Source: DATFQE01 sp963739085 (GTDB lineage Bacteria > Actinomycetota > Thermoleophilia > Gaiellales > Gaiellaceae). From it: a stretch of 64,000 bases of DNA. Both the position numbers and the translations under genes were made by a program. The stretch spans positions 1 to 64,000 of the forward strand of contig CAVTZA010000023.1 in assembly GCA_963739085.1 (NCBI GenBank), in the 5' to 3' direction. The notes under the pieces were generated by a model. It was not told where the DNA came from. It worked only from the letters and a program-made list of their open reading frames with translations, and made no database searches. The number at the start of each line of letters is the position of its first letter. Position 1 is the first letter of the stretch. Of the stretch, positions 1 to 9,574 are shown piece by piece.

Positions 1-21
1 CGGTGGTGTTGGATCGTCCCC

Positions 22-228
22 ATGGAATTGGGTTGGGGCTTCTGGCTCAAGCTGATGGGTGGGGTCATCCTCATCGGCCTGGCGCTCTGGGTGGTCTTGC
101 TGGTGCTGGATCTGGCCTACGCCGCCTGGGGAGCGTTCGGCGCGATGGTCTTCTTCATCGGGGTGATCGTGCTGGTCGCATACATCTACGACAAGCGCCA
201 GCAGGCCACCTGGGACGAAGGCCCCTAG
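22..228 (+). CDS. small two-helix membrane protein
   Basis: A 68-residue protein with two strongly hydrophobic segments (about residues 11-31 and 37-56), a short loop between them and a charged C-terminal tail (YDKRQQ...). I do not recognise a named family. Small two-helix proteins of this kind are common in high-GC actinobacteria. The frame at 3-245 over the same bases is arginine/glycine-rich and looks like a shadow. The gene lies at the window edge and converges on the hydrolase that follows. Function unknown. Confidence 0.6.
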   Translation: MELGWGFWLKLMGGVILIGLALWVVLLVLDLAYAAWGAFGAMVFFIGVIVLVAYIYDKRQQATWDEGP

Positions 229-241
229 CGGCGCTCGCCCG

Positions 242-1072
242 CTAGTCCAGCAGGCCGAGGAAGCGCAGCGCCTCGGGCATCTGCGTCCGCATCTGCTGCG
301 AGTGGAGCCAGTGCCCGGTCACGGCCTTGACCGGGCCTTTCGGCCGGAGCTTCTTGAGCTGCTCGTAGAAGTGCCCGGACTGGTGCACCTGGTCGAGCAC
401 GATCTGGTCGGCGAGGCTCCACCAGAGCTGCAGCGGCTTGCCCGACTTCGCGATCTGCTCGAGCCAGTGGGTCGGGCTGCGCAGCACGTAGCCGGTCGGG
501 TTCGTCTTCGGCGTGCCGCCGACCTCGAGGCGCGCGAGCGTCTGTAGGCCCCGTGTCTTCGGGGCGAGCCCGAAGTCGCCGTAGCGGCGGTGGAAGTTCG
601 TCACCGAGTCCATCGCCACCGCGCCGGCAAGCACCTGCGGGTACTGGCCGAGTAGCAGCAGCGTCTCCTGCCCGCCCATGCTCCCGCCGAGGGCGTACAC
701 GCGCTTCATGTCGAAACGGATCCAGGGGAGCCCAGCCTTGGCGATCCCGGGCATGCGGGCGAGGTCGGAGATCTGCCCGCGGTAGCCCCAGGAGTGCAAC
801 GGCAGCCGCCGGCCCATCCCGCCGGGGCAGATGACGACGAAGTCGCCGGCTCCAGGCAGGTTTCCCCACAGCCCGGCGTTTCCGGCGGCGCGGACGCCGC
901 GGCCGTGCGGGGAGATCACGACCGGGAGCGGCGGCGGCGGGTTCTGCGGCCCGTATCGGGCGGGGACGAGCACGATCGCCGGCCTCGGCATCCGGTTGTG
1001 GGCGCGGTACCTGAACGTCCACTGTTTGGTGCCGTCGCTCACGGTGCGCAAGATACGCAAGTCACCGTCCAT
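242..1072 (-). CDS. alpha/beta hydrolase, esterase/PHB-depolymerase-like
   Basis: A 276-residue alpha/beta hydrolase. The nucleophile elbow GGSMGG (serine near residue 128), the SPHGRG strand-loop expected to form the oxyanion hole, a late Asp in SLADQ and a C-terminal His in TGHWLHS give a plausible Ser-Asp-His triad. The fold resembles the esterase/poly(3-hydroxybutyrate) depolymerase group; the substrate is unknown. No signal peptide is evident. I chose the ATG at 1072, where conserved-looking sequence begins; the frame stays open much further upstream but becomes low-complexity. The start sits only 12 bases from the divergent collagen-like gene and has no Shine-Dalgarno of its own. Confidence 0.75.
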   Translation of the reverse strand: MDGDLRILRTVSDGTKQWTFRYRAHNRMPRPAIVLVPARYGPQNPPPPLPVVISPHGRGVRAAGNAGLWGNLPGAGDFVVICPGGMGRRLPLHSWGYRGQISDLARMPGIAKAGLPWIRFDMKRVYALGGSMGGQETLLLLGQYPQVLAGAVAMDSVTNFHRRYGDFGLAPKTRGLQTLARLEVGGTPKTNPTGYVLRSPTHWLEQIAKSGKPLQLWWSLADQIVLDQVHQSGHFYEQLKKLRPKGPVKAVTGHWLHSQQMRTQMPEALRFLGLLD

Positions 1073-1084
1073 AGGAGGAATTGG

Positions 1085-1699
1085 ATGAAATCCGTCGTCG
1101 CCCGTCTCCTGCTTCTCGCCGTCGGGGCCCTGGTCGGCGTCCTGCTCGTCGCCGCGACCGGCTCCGGAGCCGACCAGGCGCGCCCTGCCGCGAACGCGAA
1201 GGACGCCGCGAAGAAGCCGTTGCGCGGCCCACGAGGGCCACGCGGGCCGCGCGGTTTCAGAGGCGCACGGGGCTTCACCGGGCCGATGGGCCCCGCCGGC
1301 CAGGTCGGCGCCACCGGGCCGTCGGGCGCGACGAAGGCGCTCTACCGGGCGGCCGCCGACTCCTCTGCACTGCAGACGTTCTTCACCGGGCAGGGCTTCG
1401 TGCTCGAGGCCTCGTGCAACCCCTTCCAGGCCCGTATCCGCTCGACGGCGAACGACGGGCAGCTCGTGCTCTCCGGGCTCGACAACCGCGCCACGATCAC
1501 GCCCTTCTTCGTCACCGATCCGGACTTCGACAACGGCGACGTCGCGAGCCTCTACCCCGGAGCTGCAAAGAGCGAGGTGACGGGGACGCTCGTCTTCACG
1601 GCGCCCTCGGCGACGGTGGCGACGCTGGTTTACGCGGTCGAGTTCGACTCCGTCGTCGGCTCCTGCGTGGTGAGTGGCACGATCTCGCCTGCTCCGTGA
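1085..1699 (+). CDS. secreted protein with short collagen-like (GXY) segment
   Basis: A 204-residue protein. An N-terminal signal peptide or anchor (about residues 8-25) is followed by a basic linker and 12 uninterrupted Gly-X-Y triplets (about residues 48-83: GPR GPR GPR GFR GAR GFT GPM ...). Then comes a C-terminal beta-rich domain with two cysteines (SCNPF, SCVVSG) that may form a disulfide. Bacterial collagen-like proteins use such triplets to trimerise outside the cell. A good ribosome site (aggagg, 1073-1078) precedes the ATG. The stop overlaps the GTG of the Rieske gene, so the two are probably translationally coupled. Function unknown. Confidence 0.7.
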   Translation: MKSVVARLLLLAVGALVGVLLVAATGSGADQARPAANAKDAAKKPLRGPRGPRGPRGFRGARGFTGPMGPAGQVGATGPSGATKALYRAAADSSALQTFFTGQGFVLEASCNPFQARIRSTANDGQLVLSGLDNRATITPFFVTDPDFDNGDVASLYPGAAKSEVTGTLVFTAPSATVATLVYAVEFDSVVGSCVVSGTISPAP

Positions 1700-2707
1700 A
1701 GCCCGCGCGCACACTCCCGTCCGACTGGTATGTCGAGCCGGGCACGCTCGACCTCGAGCTCGAGCGCGTCTTCGACCGGTCCTGGCAGTACGCGGGGCCT
1801 GCCGAGCTCGTCGCGGAGCCCGGGACGTTTCTGACCACGCGAGCCGGGTCGCATACCGATCGTCGTGACCCGGGACGAGGAAGGCGAGCTGAACGCGTTC
1901 GTCAACGTCTGCCGGCACCGCGGCGCCGTCGTCGCCCGCGATCGGAACGGGCGCCGGCGCTCGCTGCAGTGCCACTACCACGCCTGGACGTACGGGCTCG
2001 ACGGGCGGCTGCGCGCAGCGCCGGGCACCCAGGAGCTCGAGCTCGACGACGTGGCCCTGCCCCGGGCGGCGGTCGGGGTCTGGGGCCCGTTCGTCTTCGT
2101 CAACCCGGACCCGGACGCCCCGCCGCTCGCTGAGGCGCTCGGCGAGCTTCCGGCGATCGTCGCCGAGGGCGCCGTGCCGCTGGAGCGAATCCGCCCGCGG
2201 CGCACGGCGAGCTACGAGATCGAGGCGAACTGGAAGCTCGTCGTGGACAACTACCTCGAGTGCTACCACTGCCCGGTCGCGCACCCGGGGTTCAGCAAGG
2301 CTTTCGACGTCGACGACTACACGCTCAGCACCTACCCGACCTTCTCGCTGCAGCGCACGCCCGCTCGCGAAGAGGGCGAGGGCCTGTACGCGTACCTCTG
2401 GCCCAACTTCACGCTCAACGCCTACCCCGGCCCGGGCAACGTCTCGCTCAACCTGTTCGCGCCGCTGGCGACCGATCGGACGCTGGTGCTCTACGAGTAC
2501 TTCCTCGCCGAGGAGGTCTCGGACGAGGAGGCCGACGAGTTCGTGGCATTCGTCGACCAGGTGCAGCGGGAGGACACGGAGCTCTGTGAGTCCGTACAGC
2601 TGGGGCTACGGTCGGGCCGGCTCGACCGCGGGCTGCTCGTGCCCGGGCGCGAGGAAGGGCTACGTCACTTTCAGAACTTGGTGAGGGCAGCGCTGCAAGG
2701 AGCCTGA
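1696..2707 (+). CDS. Rieske [2Fe-2S] aromatic-ring-hydroxylating oxygenase alpha subunit, frame-shifted
   Basis: Oxygenase component with an N-terminal Rieske domain: CRHRG followed by CHYH ligates the 2Fe-2S cluster. The catalytic domain carries the mononuclear iron motif (DNYLECYHCPVAH). Resembles the choline/carnitine monooxygenase-type alpha subunits; the substrate is unknown and no reductase is adjacent. Translation starts at GTG 1696, overlapping the previous TGA. The frame breaks at about 1849, where one extra base separates ...FLTTRAG from RIPIVVTRDEEG; removing it restores a protein of about 336 residues. The downstream piece alone could start at GTG 1865 but would lack the N-terminus. 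Confidence 0.75.
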
Positions 2708-2855
2708 ATACGGTCGTCGGCGACGATCTTGCTGGTTTTCGAGCCGGATTGGTTGCAAAAGCGACGAAGTATGGGAAGATCGGTGGCGATCGGCGCGTCT
2801 TGAGTAGTGATAGGCGGCGCCAACCGCGGCGTTGCGTGCCAAGGAAAGGAGTGCT

Positions 2856-4085
2856 ATGCAAGAGTTGAGCGCACGAGCGGCGCTTGTGACCGCGCCGCAA
2901 GTGACGGACGGTCTCACTACGTCCGTGACGCGCGAGGAGGTAGCCGAGGCACTCCGGGCCACCGACTCGCCGCCGGACCTGATCCTGGACGTGACGCGCT
3001 TCTCGAACGGGGACGCCGCCGAGACGCGGAACCTCGTCGTCGCCTGGGAGAGAAACGATCTCGAGGAGCTCCTCCGCCAGAGCGAGGGCGACCAGATCGT
3101 CCTGACCTTCGACCGAGACGCGATCCAGCAGGCGATGGAGGCCGACGTCGAGGCGCACGGGATCCGCGAGAAGGCCCTCGTGCTCGCTGTCGCCGCCGTG
3201 GCGGCGACCGGCGCAGCGGCCACCTCGGCTCAGGCTCAGCCCAGCCCCGATGACCGCGCGGTGTCGAAGGCGACCAGCGTCGGCCAGGTCGAGATTCCGT
3301 ATCTCAGCCACGGCACGTTGACGCCGGAGGCTGCTGGGCTTGCTGCGTCGGTGAGCCCTGATGATCGGGCGGTGTCGATGGCGGCTCCGGATACGGCTGC
3401 GGCGTCTGAGCTTGCCGCGTCCGAGATCCCGTATCTCAGCCACGGCATTCTGACGCCGGAGGCTGCCGCTACTGCTGCGTCGGTGAGCCCTGATGATCGG
3501 GCGGTGTCGATGGCGGCTCCGGACACGGCTGCGGCGTCTGAGCTTGCCGCGTCCGAGATCCCGTATCTCAGCCACGGCACGTTGACGCCGGAGGCTGCGG
3601 CGGCTGGTGCGTCGGTGAGCCCGGATGATCGGGCGGTGTCGATGGCGGCTCCGGACACGGCTGCGGCGTCTGAGCTTGCCGCGTCGGAGATTCCGTATCT
3701 CAGCCACGGCACGTTGACGCCGGAGGCTGCGGCGTGCGTGAGCGTGTGTTGGGCGTCGGTGAGCCCGGATGATCGGGCGGTGTCGATGGCGGCTCCGGAC
3801 ACGGCTGCGGCGTCTGAGCTTGCCGCGTCCGAGATTCCGTATCTCAGCCACGGCACGTTGACGCCTGATGCTGCGGCCGCTGGTGGTGCGTCGGTGAGCC
3901 CTGATGATCGGGCGGTCTCGATGGCTTCACCGGCCCCGACCGAGCTGGCAGCGGCGGACAGCGGGATCTCGATCTCCGCGCCGAGCGCGAGCACGACGGC
4001 GGGCATCGGTGCTGCGCTCGCACTTGCCATCACGGGTGCTGCGTTCGTCGTCGCCGGTCGACGGCGGATGACGCCCGCCTCGTAA
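2856..4085 (+). CDS. repeat-containing membrane-anchored surface protein
   Basis: A 409-residue protein of unknown family with a clear layout. It has a charged N-terminal domain (residues 1-105), a hydrophobic segment ending in SAQA (107-127), five to six tandem copies of a 44-48-residue repeat (about 129-360; core SPDDRAVSMAAPDTAAASE), and a C-terminal helix (about 384-401) followed by Arg-Arg-Arg. A cytoplasmic N-domain, extracellular repeats and a membrane anchor are likely; no LPXTG motif is present. The ATG at 2856 has a strong ribosome site (aaggaaagga, 2841-2850). The repeats are nearly identical in DNA, so expansion is recent. Confidence 0.7.
   Translation: MQELSARAALVTAPQVTDGLTTSVTREEVAEALRATDSPPDLILDVTRFSNGDAAETRNLVVAWERNDLEELLRQSEGDQIVLTFDRDAIQQAMEADVEAHGIREKALVLAVAAVAATGAAATSAQAQPSPDDRAVSKATSVGQVEIPYLSHGTLTPEAAGLAASVSPDDRAVSMAAPDTAAASELAASEIPYLSHGILTPEAAATAASVSPDDRAVSMAAPDTAAASELAASEIPYLSHGTLTPEAAAAGASVSPDDRAVSMAAPDTAAASELAASEIPYLSHGTLTPEAAACVSVCWASVSPDDRAVSMAAPDTAAASELAASEIPYLSHGTLTPDAAAAGGASVSPDDRAVSMASPAPTELAAADSGISISAPSASTTAGIGAALALAITGAAFVVAGRRRMTPAS
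3241..3930 (+). repeat. in-frame tandem repeat array, period 132-144 bp
   Basis: The core beginning gcgtcggtgagccc recurs at 3345, 3477, 3609, 3753 and 3888 (steps of 132, 132, 144 and 135 bases), with a degenerate first unit at 3241. Every step is a multiple of three. The fourth unit contains a 4-residue enlargement with two cysteines (CVSVCW). Near-identity at the DNA level indicates recent unequal exchange or slippage. Confidence 0.9.
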
Positions 4086-4094
4086 TAGCTGCTC

Positions 4095-4127
4095 GTGGAG
4101 CGCCGCCGGCTCACGGCGGCGCTCCAC
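4095..4127. terminator. bidirectional terminator hairpin
   Basis: Perfect 13-bp stem (4095-4107 with 4115-4127) around a 7-base loop, placed between the convergent repeat-protein gene and the ABC transporter operon. There is no marked T-run, as is common for actinobacterial terminators. Confidence 0.75.
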
Positions 4128-4192
4128 GGGACTTCGGGGCGCGCGCCCTCCCTCCCCCGTTCAAGGCGCGGCGTACGAGGGGGTGGCTCTAC

Positions 4193-5108
4193 TTACTTGA
4201 CGGAGCCGGCCAGCAGGCCCTGGACGAAGTACCGCTGCAGGCTGAAGAAGACGATCAGCGGCACCGCCATCAGCACGAACGCGCCCGCCGAGAGCAGGTG
4301 CCACTCGACGCCGTAGGTCGACTGCACCTGACTGATCCGGACCGTGAGCGGCAGCAGCGACGACTCCTGCACGAACACGAGCGCCATGAGCAGGTCGTTC
4401 CAGACCCACAGGAACTGGAAGATCGCGAACGAGGCGAGCGCCGGCACCGACAGCGGCAGGACGACCTTCCAGAAGATGCGGAAGTTCGACGCGCCGTCCA
4501 CGCGCGCGGCCTCGATCAGGTCGCGCGGCAGCGTGATGAAGAAGTTGCGCAGCAGGAAGATGCAGAACGGCAGCGCGAACGCCGAGTGCGCGAGCCAGAT
4601 GCCGACGTACGAGCCCGTGATCAGCGCCTTGTCGTCGGCGAGGAAGTCGCCCATGTTGCGGAAGAAGATCAGCACCGGCACGAGCGACATCTGGATCGGC
4701 ACGACCATCAGCGCCACGATCGCCGAGGAAGATCGTGTCCCGGAACGGGAAGCGGATCCAGGACAGCGCGAAGGCCGCCAGGGCGCCGAGGAAGAGCGGG
4801 ATGATCGTTGCCGGGACGCTGATGAGGAGGCTGTTGACGAAGCTCGAGCCCATGTCCGCGCCACGGAGCACCTGGTCGTAGTTGTCGAGCGTGAAGTTGA
4901 GCGTCGACAGCGACTCCCACCAGCCCGTGTTCGCGATGTCCGACCGGGTCCGGAACGACGTGATCAGCAGCCCGACGGACGGCACCAGCCAGAGCACCGC
5001 GAGGAAGATCAGCGCGATGTGAACCGGCGTCTTCGAGATGAACTCGACGATCCGGCCGGCCAGCGTCGACGACTTCGGGCGGACGAGCTCGGCAGCCTGG
5101 GTGGTCAT
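4193..5108 (-). CDS. sugar ABC transporter permease (MalG/carbohydrate type), frame-shifted
   Basis: Inner-membrane permease of a CUT1-type sugar importer, last gene of the operon. It has six expected helices and the EAA loop that contacts the ATPase (LIEAARVDGASNFRIFWKVVLP). The start ATG at 5108 overlaps the preceding permease stop (ATGA). One extra base near 4723 shifts the frame between ...FRDTIFL and AIVALMVVPIQ; both halves match the family, so the full protein would be about 304 residues. Likely a sequencing or assembly error rather than a dead gene, but this cannot be decided here. Confidence 0.82.
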
Positions 5109-6005
5109 CCCTGGATCGCCTGGCTCCGGAAGCGTTTGATGTTGAACGCCATGATCGGGATGATCAGTAAGAGCATCACGACGGCGATCGCGGAGCCGTA
5201 GCCGCCCTTCCCGCCCTGGAAGGTCTGGTCGTACATCATGTAGCCGATGACCTGGCTTTTCCCGTTCGGGCCGCCCGCGGTCATGATGTAGATGATGTCG
5301 AAGAGCTTGATCACGTTGATCATCAGCCAGACGGTGACGACGGAGATCGGGAGCGCCAGCAAGGGGAGCTGAATCCGCCGGAAGACCGCCCACTCGCTCG
5401 CGCCGTCGGTGCGGGCGGCCTCGATGATCTCCTGCGAGATGCCCTTCAGCGCCGCGGACAGCACCACCATCGCGAAGCCGGCCGACGCCCAGACGTAGGC
5501 GAAGATGATCGCGTAGTTGACCGTGTCCTCACGGCCGAGGAACGGGATCGGGTCGGCTCCCCATAAGCCATGGCGTACCGCGTTGACGACGCCGATGTCG
5601 GTGTCGTTGCTGTAGACGAACTTCCAGATCAGGCCGACCGCGACCGCGGAGATGGCCATCGGAACGAAGATGATCGACTTGATCACGCTCTCGTAGCGCA
5701 CGCGAGTCGCCAGTACGGCGATCAGGAGCCCCATGATCAGACAGAGCGACGTGTACAGCACGAGCCAGAGGACGTTGTTCGCCAGCGCGCCCTCCGGCGG
5801 GAACTTCGTCAGGTCGAGGAACCTCTTGTCCTCTGTGAACAGCCGCTGGTAGTTGTCGAGGCCGACCCACTTGCGGGGCTCGAGGCCGCGGCCGGTGTCG
5901 AACGACAGCCTGATCGTCCAGAGCACCGGGTAGACCAGCAGGACGGTCAGCAGGATGACGGCCGGCGCGATGAACAGCGCGGCCTGCCACCCCTGGTCGG
6001 CTCAT
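5105..6005 (-). CDS. sugar ABC transporter permease (MalF type), frame-shifted near start
   Basis: Partner permease of the CUT1 importer. Several transmembrane helices are visible, along with the EAA motif (EIIEAARTDGASEWAVFRRI) and the typical C-terminal TAGGPNG and FQGGKGGYGSA segments. The natural start is the ATG at 6005 (MSRPG), but a four-C run at 5990-5993 appears one base too long; correcting it joins MSRPG to WQAALFIAPAVILL, the first helix. Without correction the first usable start is 5926, losing that helix. Overlaps the downstream permease by 4 bases. Confidence 0.82.
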
Positions 6006-6080
6006 GAAGGCGGGCAGCCGCCGGCGGGGCGGGGCCCCACCGGCGACTGTTTCCTGTGCTGCGGACGTGGTCAGCGCCTC

Positions 6081-7378
6081 CTACTGCGAGGCGAACTCGT
6101 TGGACGCCGTGTTCTGGAAGTCGTCCAGCGCCGAGTTCATGCCGGACGGGTTCTTCATGATCCCCTGGAGGACGGTCGGCCACTCCGTGCCGAGCGCGCC
6201 CGGGAGGAGATCGGAACCGTCGAACCTGAACACCTCGGCGTTCTGGACCTGCTCTGCCTCCTTGCGCACGAGGTCGTTCGGGTAGACGGAGAGGTCGACC
6301 GACTTGTTCGGCGAGACGATCGCCCCGGTCGAGACCCACGTGCTACCCGCCTCCGAGCCCGCGAGGAACTCCATCAGCTTCGAGGTGTTCTCGTTGTCGT
6401 CGAACGCGACTGCGACGTCACCCGCGCCCAGGAGCGGGGTGCCGATCTGGTCGTTGAACTTCGGGAACTGGAAGAAGTCGATCGTCTTCCCGGGCACGAG
6501 CTTGGGGTTGACCTGGCCGGTGGCGATGCCGCCGACGAAGCCGCCCTCGTAGTACAGCTCGGCCTTCGGCTTCGTCCCGAAGACCTGCCCGATCGAGTCG
6601 GTGAACGGCGTGGCGAGCGCCCCCTCGACGCCGCCGGGGAGGTTCTGGTTGTCCAGCACCTTGAACATCTCGGTGAGAGCGTCCTTGACCGACTGGTCGT
6701 TGAAGGGGATGTCGCCGTCGAACAGCTGCTGGTACTTCTCGGGGCCCGACTGGTAGAGGTAGATGCTCTCGAACCAGTCCGTCAGCGGCCAGCCGTCACC
6801 GGCTCCGACCGCCCACGGCGTCTTGCCCTCGCTCTTGAGCTTCTGCGTCAGCGCGAGGAGGCCGTTCCAGGTGGTCGGCGGTGTCGACTTCAGCCGTGCG
6901 GGGTCGTACCAGACCGTGCTCTTCGAGTTCGCCTTGGCCACGATCCCCCACGTCTCGTCGTCGAACGTGGTCAAGTCGGTCCAGGCCTTGCTGTAGTTCT
7001 CGTTGACCTTGTCCGCGTCGATGTCGAGGTCGTCGAGCGACTTCAGCGATCCGTCGCCCGCCAGTTCCTTGACGATGCCCGGGCGCGGCACGATCGCCAT
7101 GTTCGGCGGGTTGCCGGCCGCGAGGCGCGACCGGATGACGGGCAGGAAGTCGCGCGCCGTCTCGTACTGGGTCTTGATTCCGGTGTCTGCCGTGAACTTG
7201 GCGAGCACCTTGTCGAAGGCCTCCTTCTCGCTGCCGCCCCACAGCGAGAGCACCGAGACGGTGCCGCCGCCGCCTCCGCCGCTGGCCTCATCGCCTTCGT
7301 CGTCGCCGCCGCAGGCGACGAGCGCGAAGACGACGGCGGCCGCGATCGCGGCAAGCGCCAGCCCCAACCGGAATCTCC

Positions 7379-7382
<4 letters not shown>
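6081..7382 (-). CDS. sugar ABC transporter substrate-binding lipoprotein
   Basis: Extracellular solute-binding protein (family 1, MalE/UgpB type), 433 residues. The N-terminal signal ends in a lipobox (LVAC, Cys near residue 24) followed by an acidic and glycine-rich linker, so it should be lipid-anchored outside the membrane. The mature part shows the bi-lobed binding-protein pattern (LWGGSEKEAF, TPWAVGAGDGWPLTDWFE). Good ribosome site (aaaggag) before ATG 7382, which overlaps the ATPase stop by 4 bases. Sugar ligand unknown. Confidence 0.9.
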
Positions 7383-8611
<1,229 letters not shown>

Positions 8612-8695
8612 GCTCCCCCTTTCCTCCTAGCCGCGCCGTTGCGGCTGAGACGGGCATTGTGGCGTTTCTGTGAACGCCGCGCTAGTGGGATCCGT

Positions 8696-9574
8696 CTACT
8701 GGCTGGGGCGATCGGGGTTGAGCATCATCCGGGCGACTCCACCCTGGAGCGACTGGAACGTGTAGGCGAACTTCCGCGTGAGCGTCAGGTAGTCCACCGT
8801 CGCAGCCTCGAGGTCGGTGATGCCGGTTGGGGTCGGGGGCTTGTCGACGGCAAGGGTCTGCGATAGCGGGTTGCCGAGGTGAGACTCGAGGTCCTTGCGG
8901 CGGAAGAGAAGGGCGCCGCCGGGGTCGCCCGCGGGGCCGGGCGGCAGGAGCACGACGACCGGATCGACGTCGTTGTACTTCATCATGTAGAGCGCGAGCT
9001 CGAGCGCCTCGCGGCGGACGAGCCGCAGGTCGGCGTCGGACGACGCGGCCGCCGGAAGCGCGCAGTCCGTGCCCGTGCCGCAAAGGATGAACATGATCGC
9101 CTTGTTGGCGCCGATCGTCTCCTCCGGCGAGCCGCCGACAGGGTCCCGGACCATGAACTGCACGACGGGCGCGTCCTGGACGGCGGGCGGGCCGCCGAGA
9201 ATACGCACGAGCTGCCGGCCGCGGCTCGTCTGGTAGCGCGTCCCGACGAAGCGCGAGATCTCGCGTGTCCGCTGCGCTTCCGAGTCGGCGGTCGGCTTGA
9301 AGAAGGACCAGTTCGTGTCTGCTGAATCCGATCCGGACGACTGGTGACTCCAGACCACCGCCGCGGCGGCGATCAGCGCGCCGAAGAAGAGGACGATCAT
9401 CAGGTAGCCGAGCATGAAGCGGCCGGGGTAGACCGCCGCTTCTTTCGGGCGCTCGGCCGTCTGCACGCGCTCGGCGGTGACGGCCAGCGGCTCGAGCTCG
9501 CCCTTCTGCCGCGGCTCCCCGTTCGGGCGCCTGCCGCCCGGGCCCTCGGCGATCGGCTCTACAGCCTGGGCCAT
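8696..9574 (-). CDS. membrane-anchored hypothetical protein coupled to ftsH
   Basis: A 292-residue protein of unknown family. A Pro/Gly/Glu-rich cytoplasmic tail (1-55) is followed by one transmembrane helix (about 57-80; MIVLFFGALIAAAAVVW) and a predicted extracytoplasmic domain containing one CGTGTDC pair of cysteines. The ATG at 9574 has a GAGGAGAAGG ribosome site lying inside the end of the ftsH-like gene, which it overlaps by 16 bases. Tight coupling suggests it works with that protease, perhaps as a membrane partner, but no function can be assigned. Confidence 0.7.
   Translation of the reverse strand: MAQAVEPIAEGPGGRRPNGEPRQKGELEPLAVTAERVQTAERPKEAAVYPGRFMLGYLMIVLFFGALIAAAAVVWSHQSSGSDSADTNWSFFKPTADSEAQRTREISRFVGTRYQTSRGRQLVRILGGPPAVQDAPVVQFMVRDPVGGSPEETIGANKAIMFILCGTGTDCALPAAASSDADLRLVRREALELALYMMKYNDVDPVVVLLPPGPAGDPGGALLFRRKDLESHLGNPLSQTLAVDKPPTPTGITDLEAATVDYLTLTRKFAYTFQSLQGGVARMMLNPDRPSQ

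Noticed and set aside
1073..2284. N-terminal extension of the hydrolase frame to 2284
   Set aside because: The extension is Arg-rich and antisense to the collagen-like and Rieske genes; family-like sequence begins at 1072.
2708..2855. Promoter for the repeat protein
   Set aside because: TTGCAA near 2752 and an AAGAT about 17 bases on are only weak matches; nothing firm enough to annotate.
3241..3930. CRISPR-like periodicity
   Set aside because: Units are 132-144 bases, all in one reading frame and lack short repeat plus unique spacer structure.
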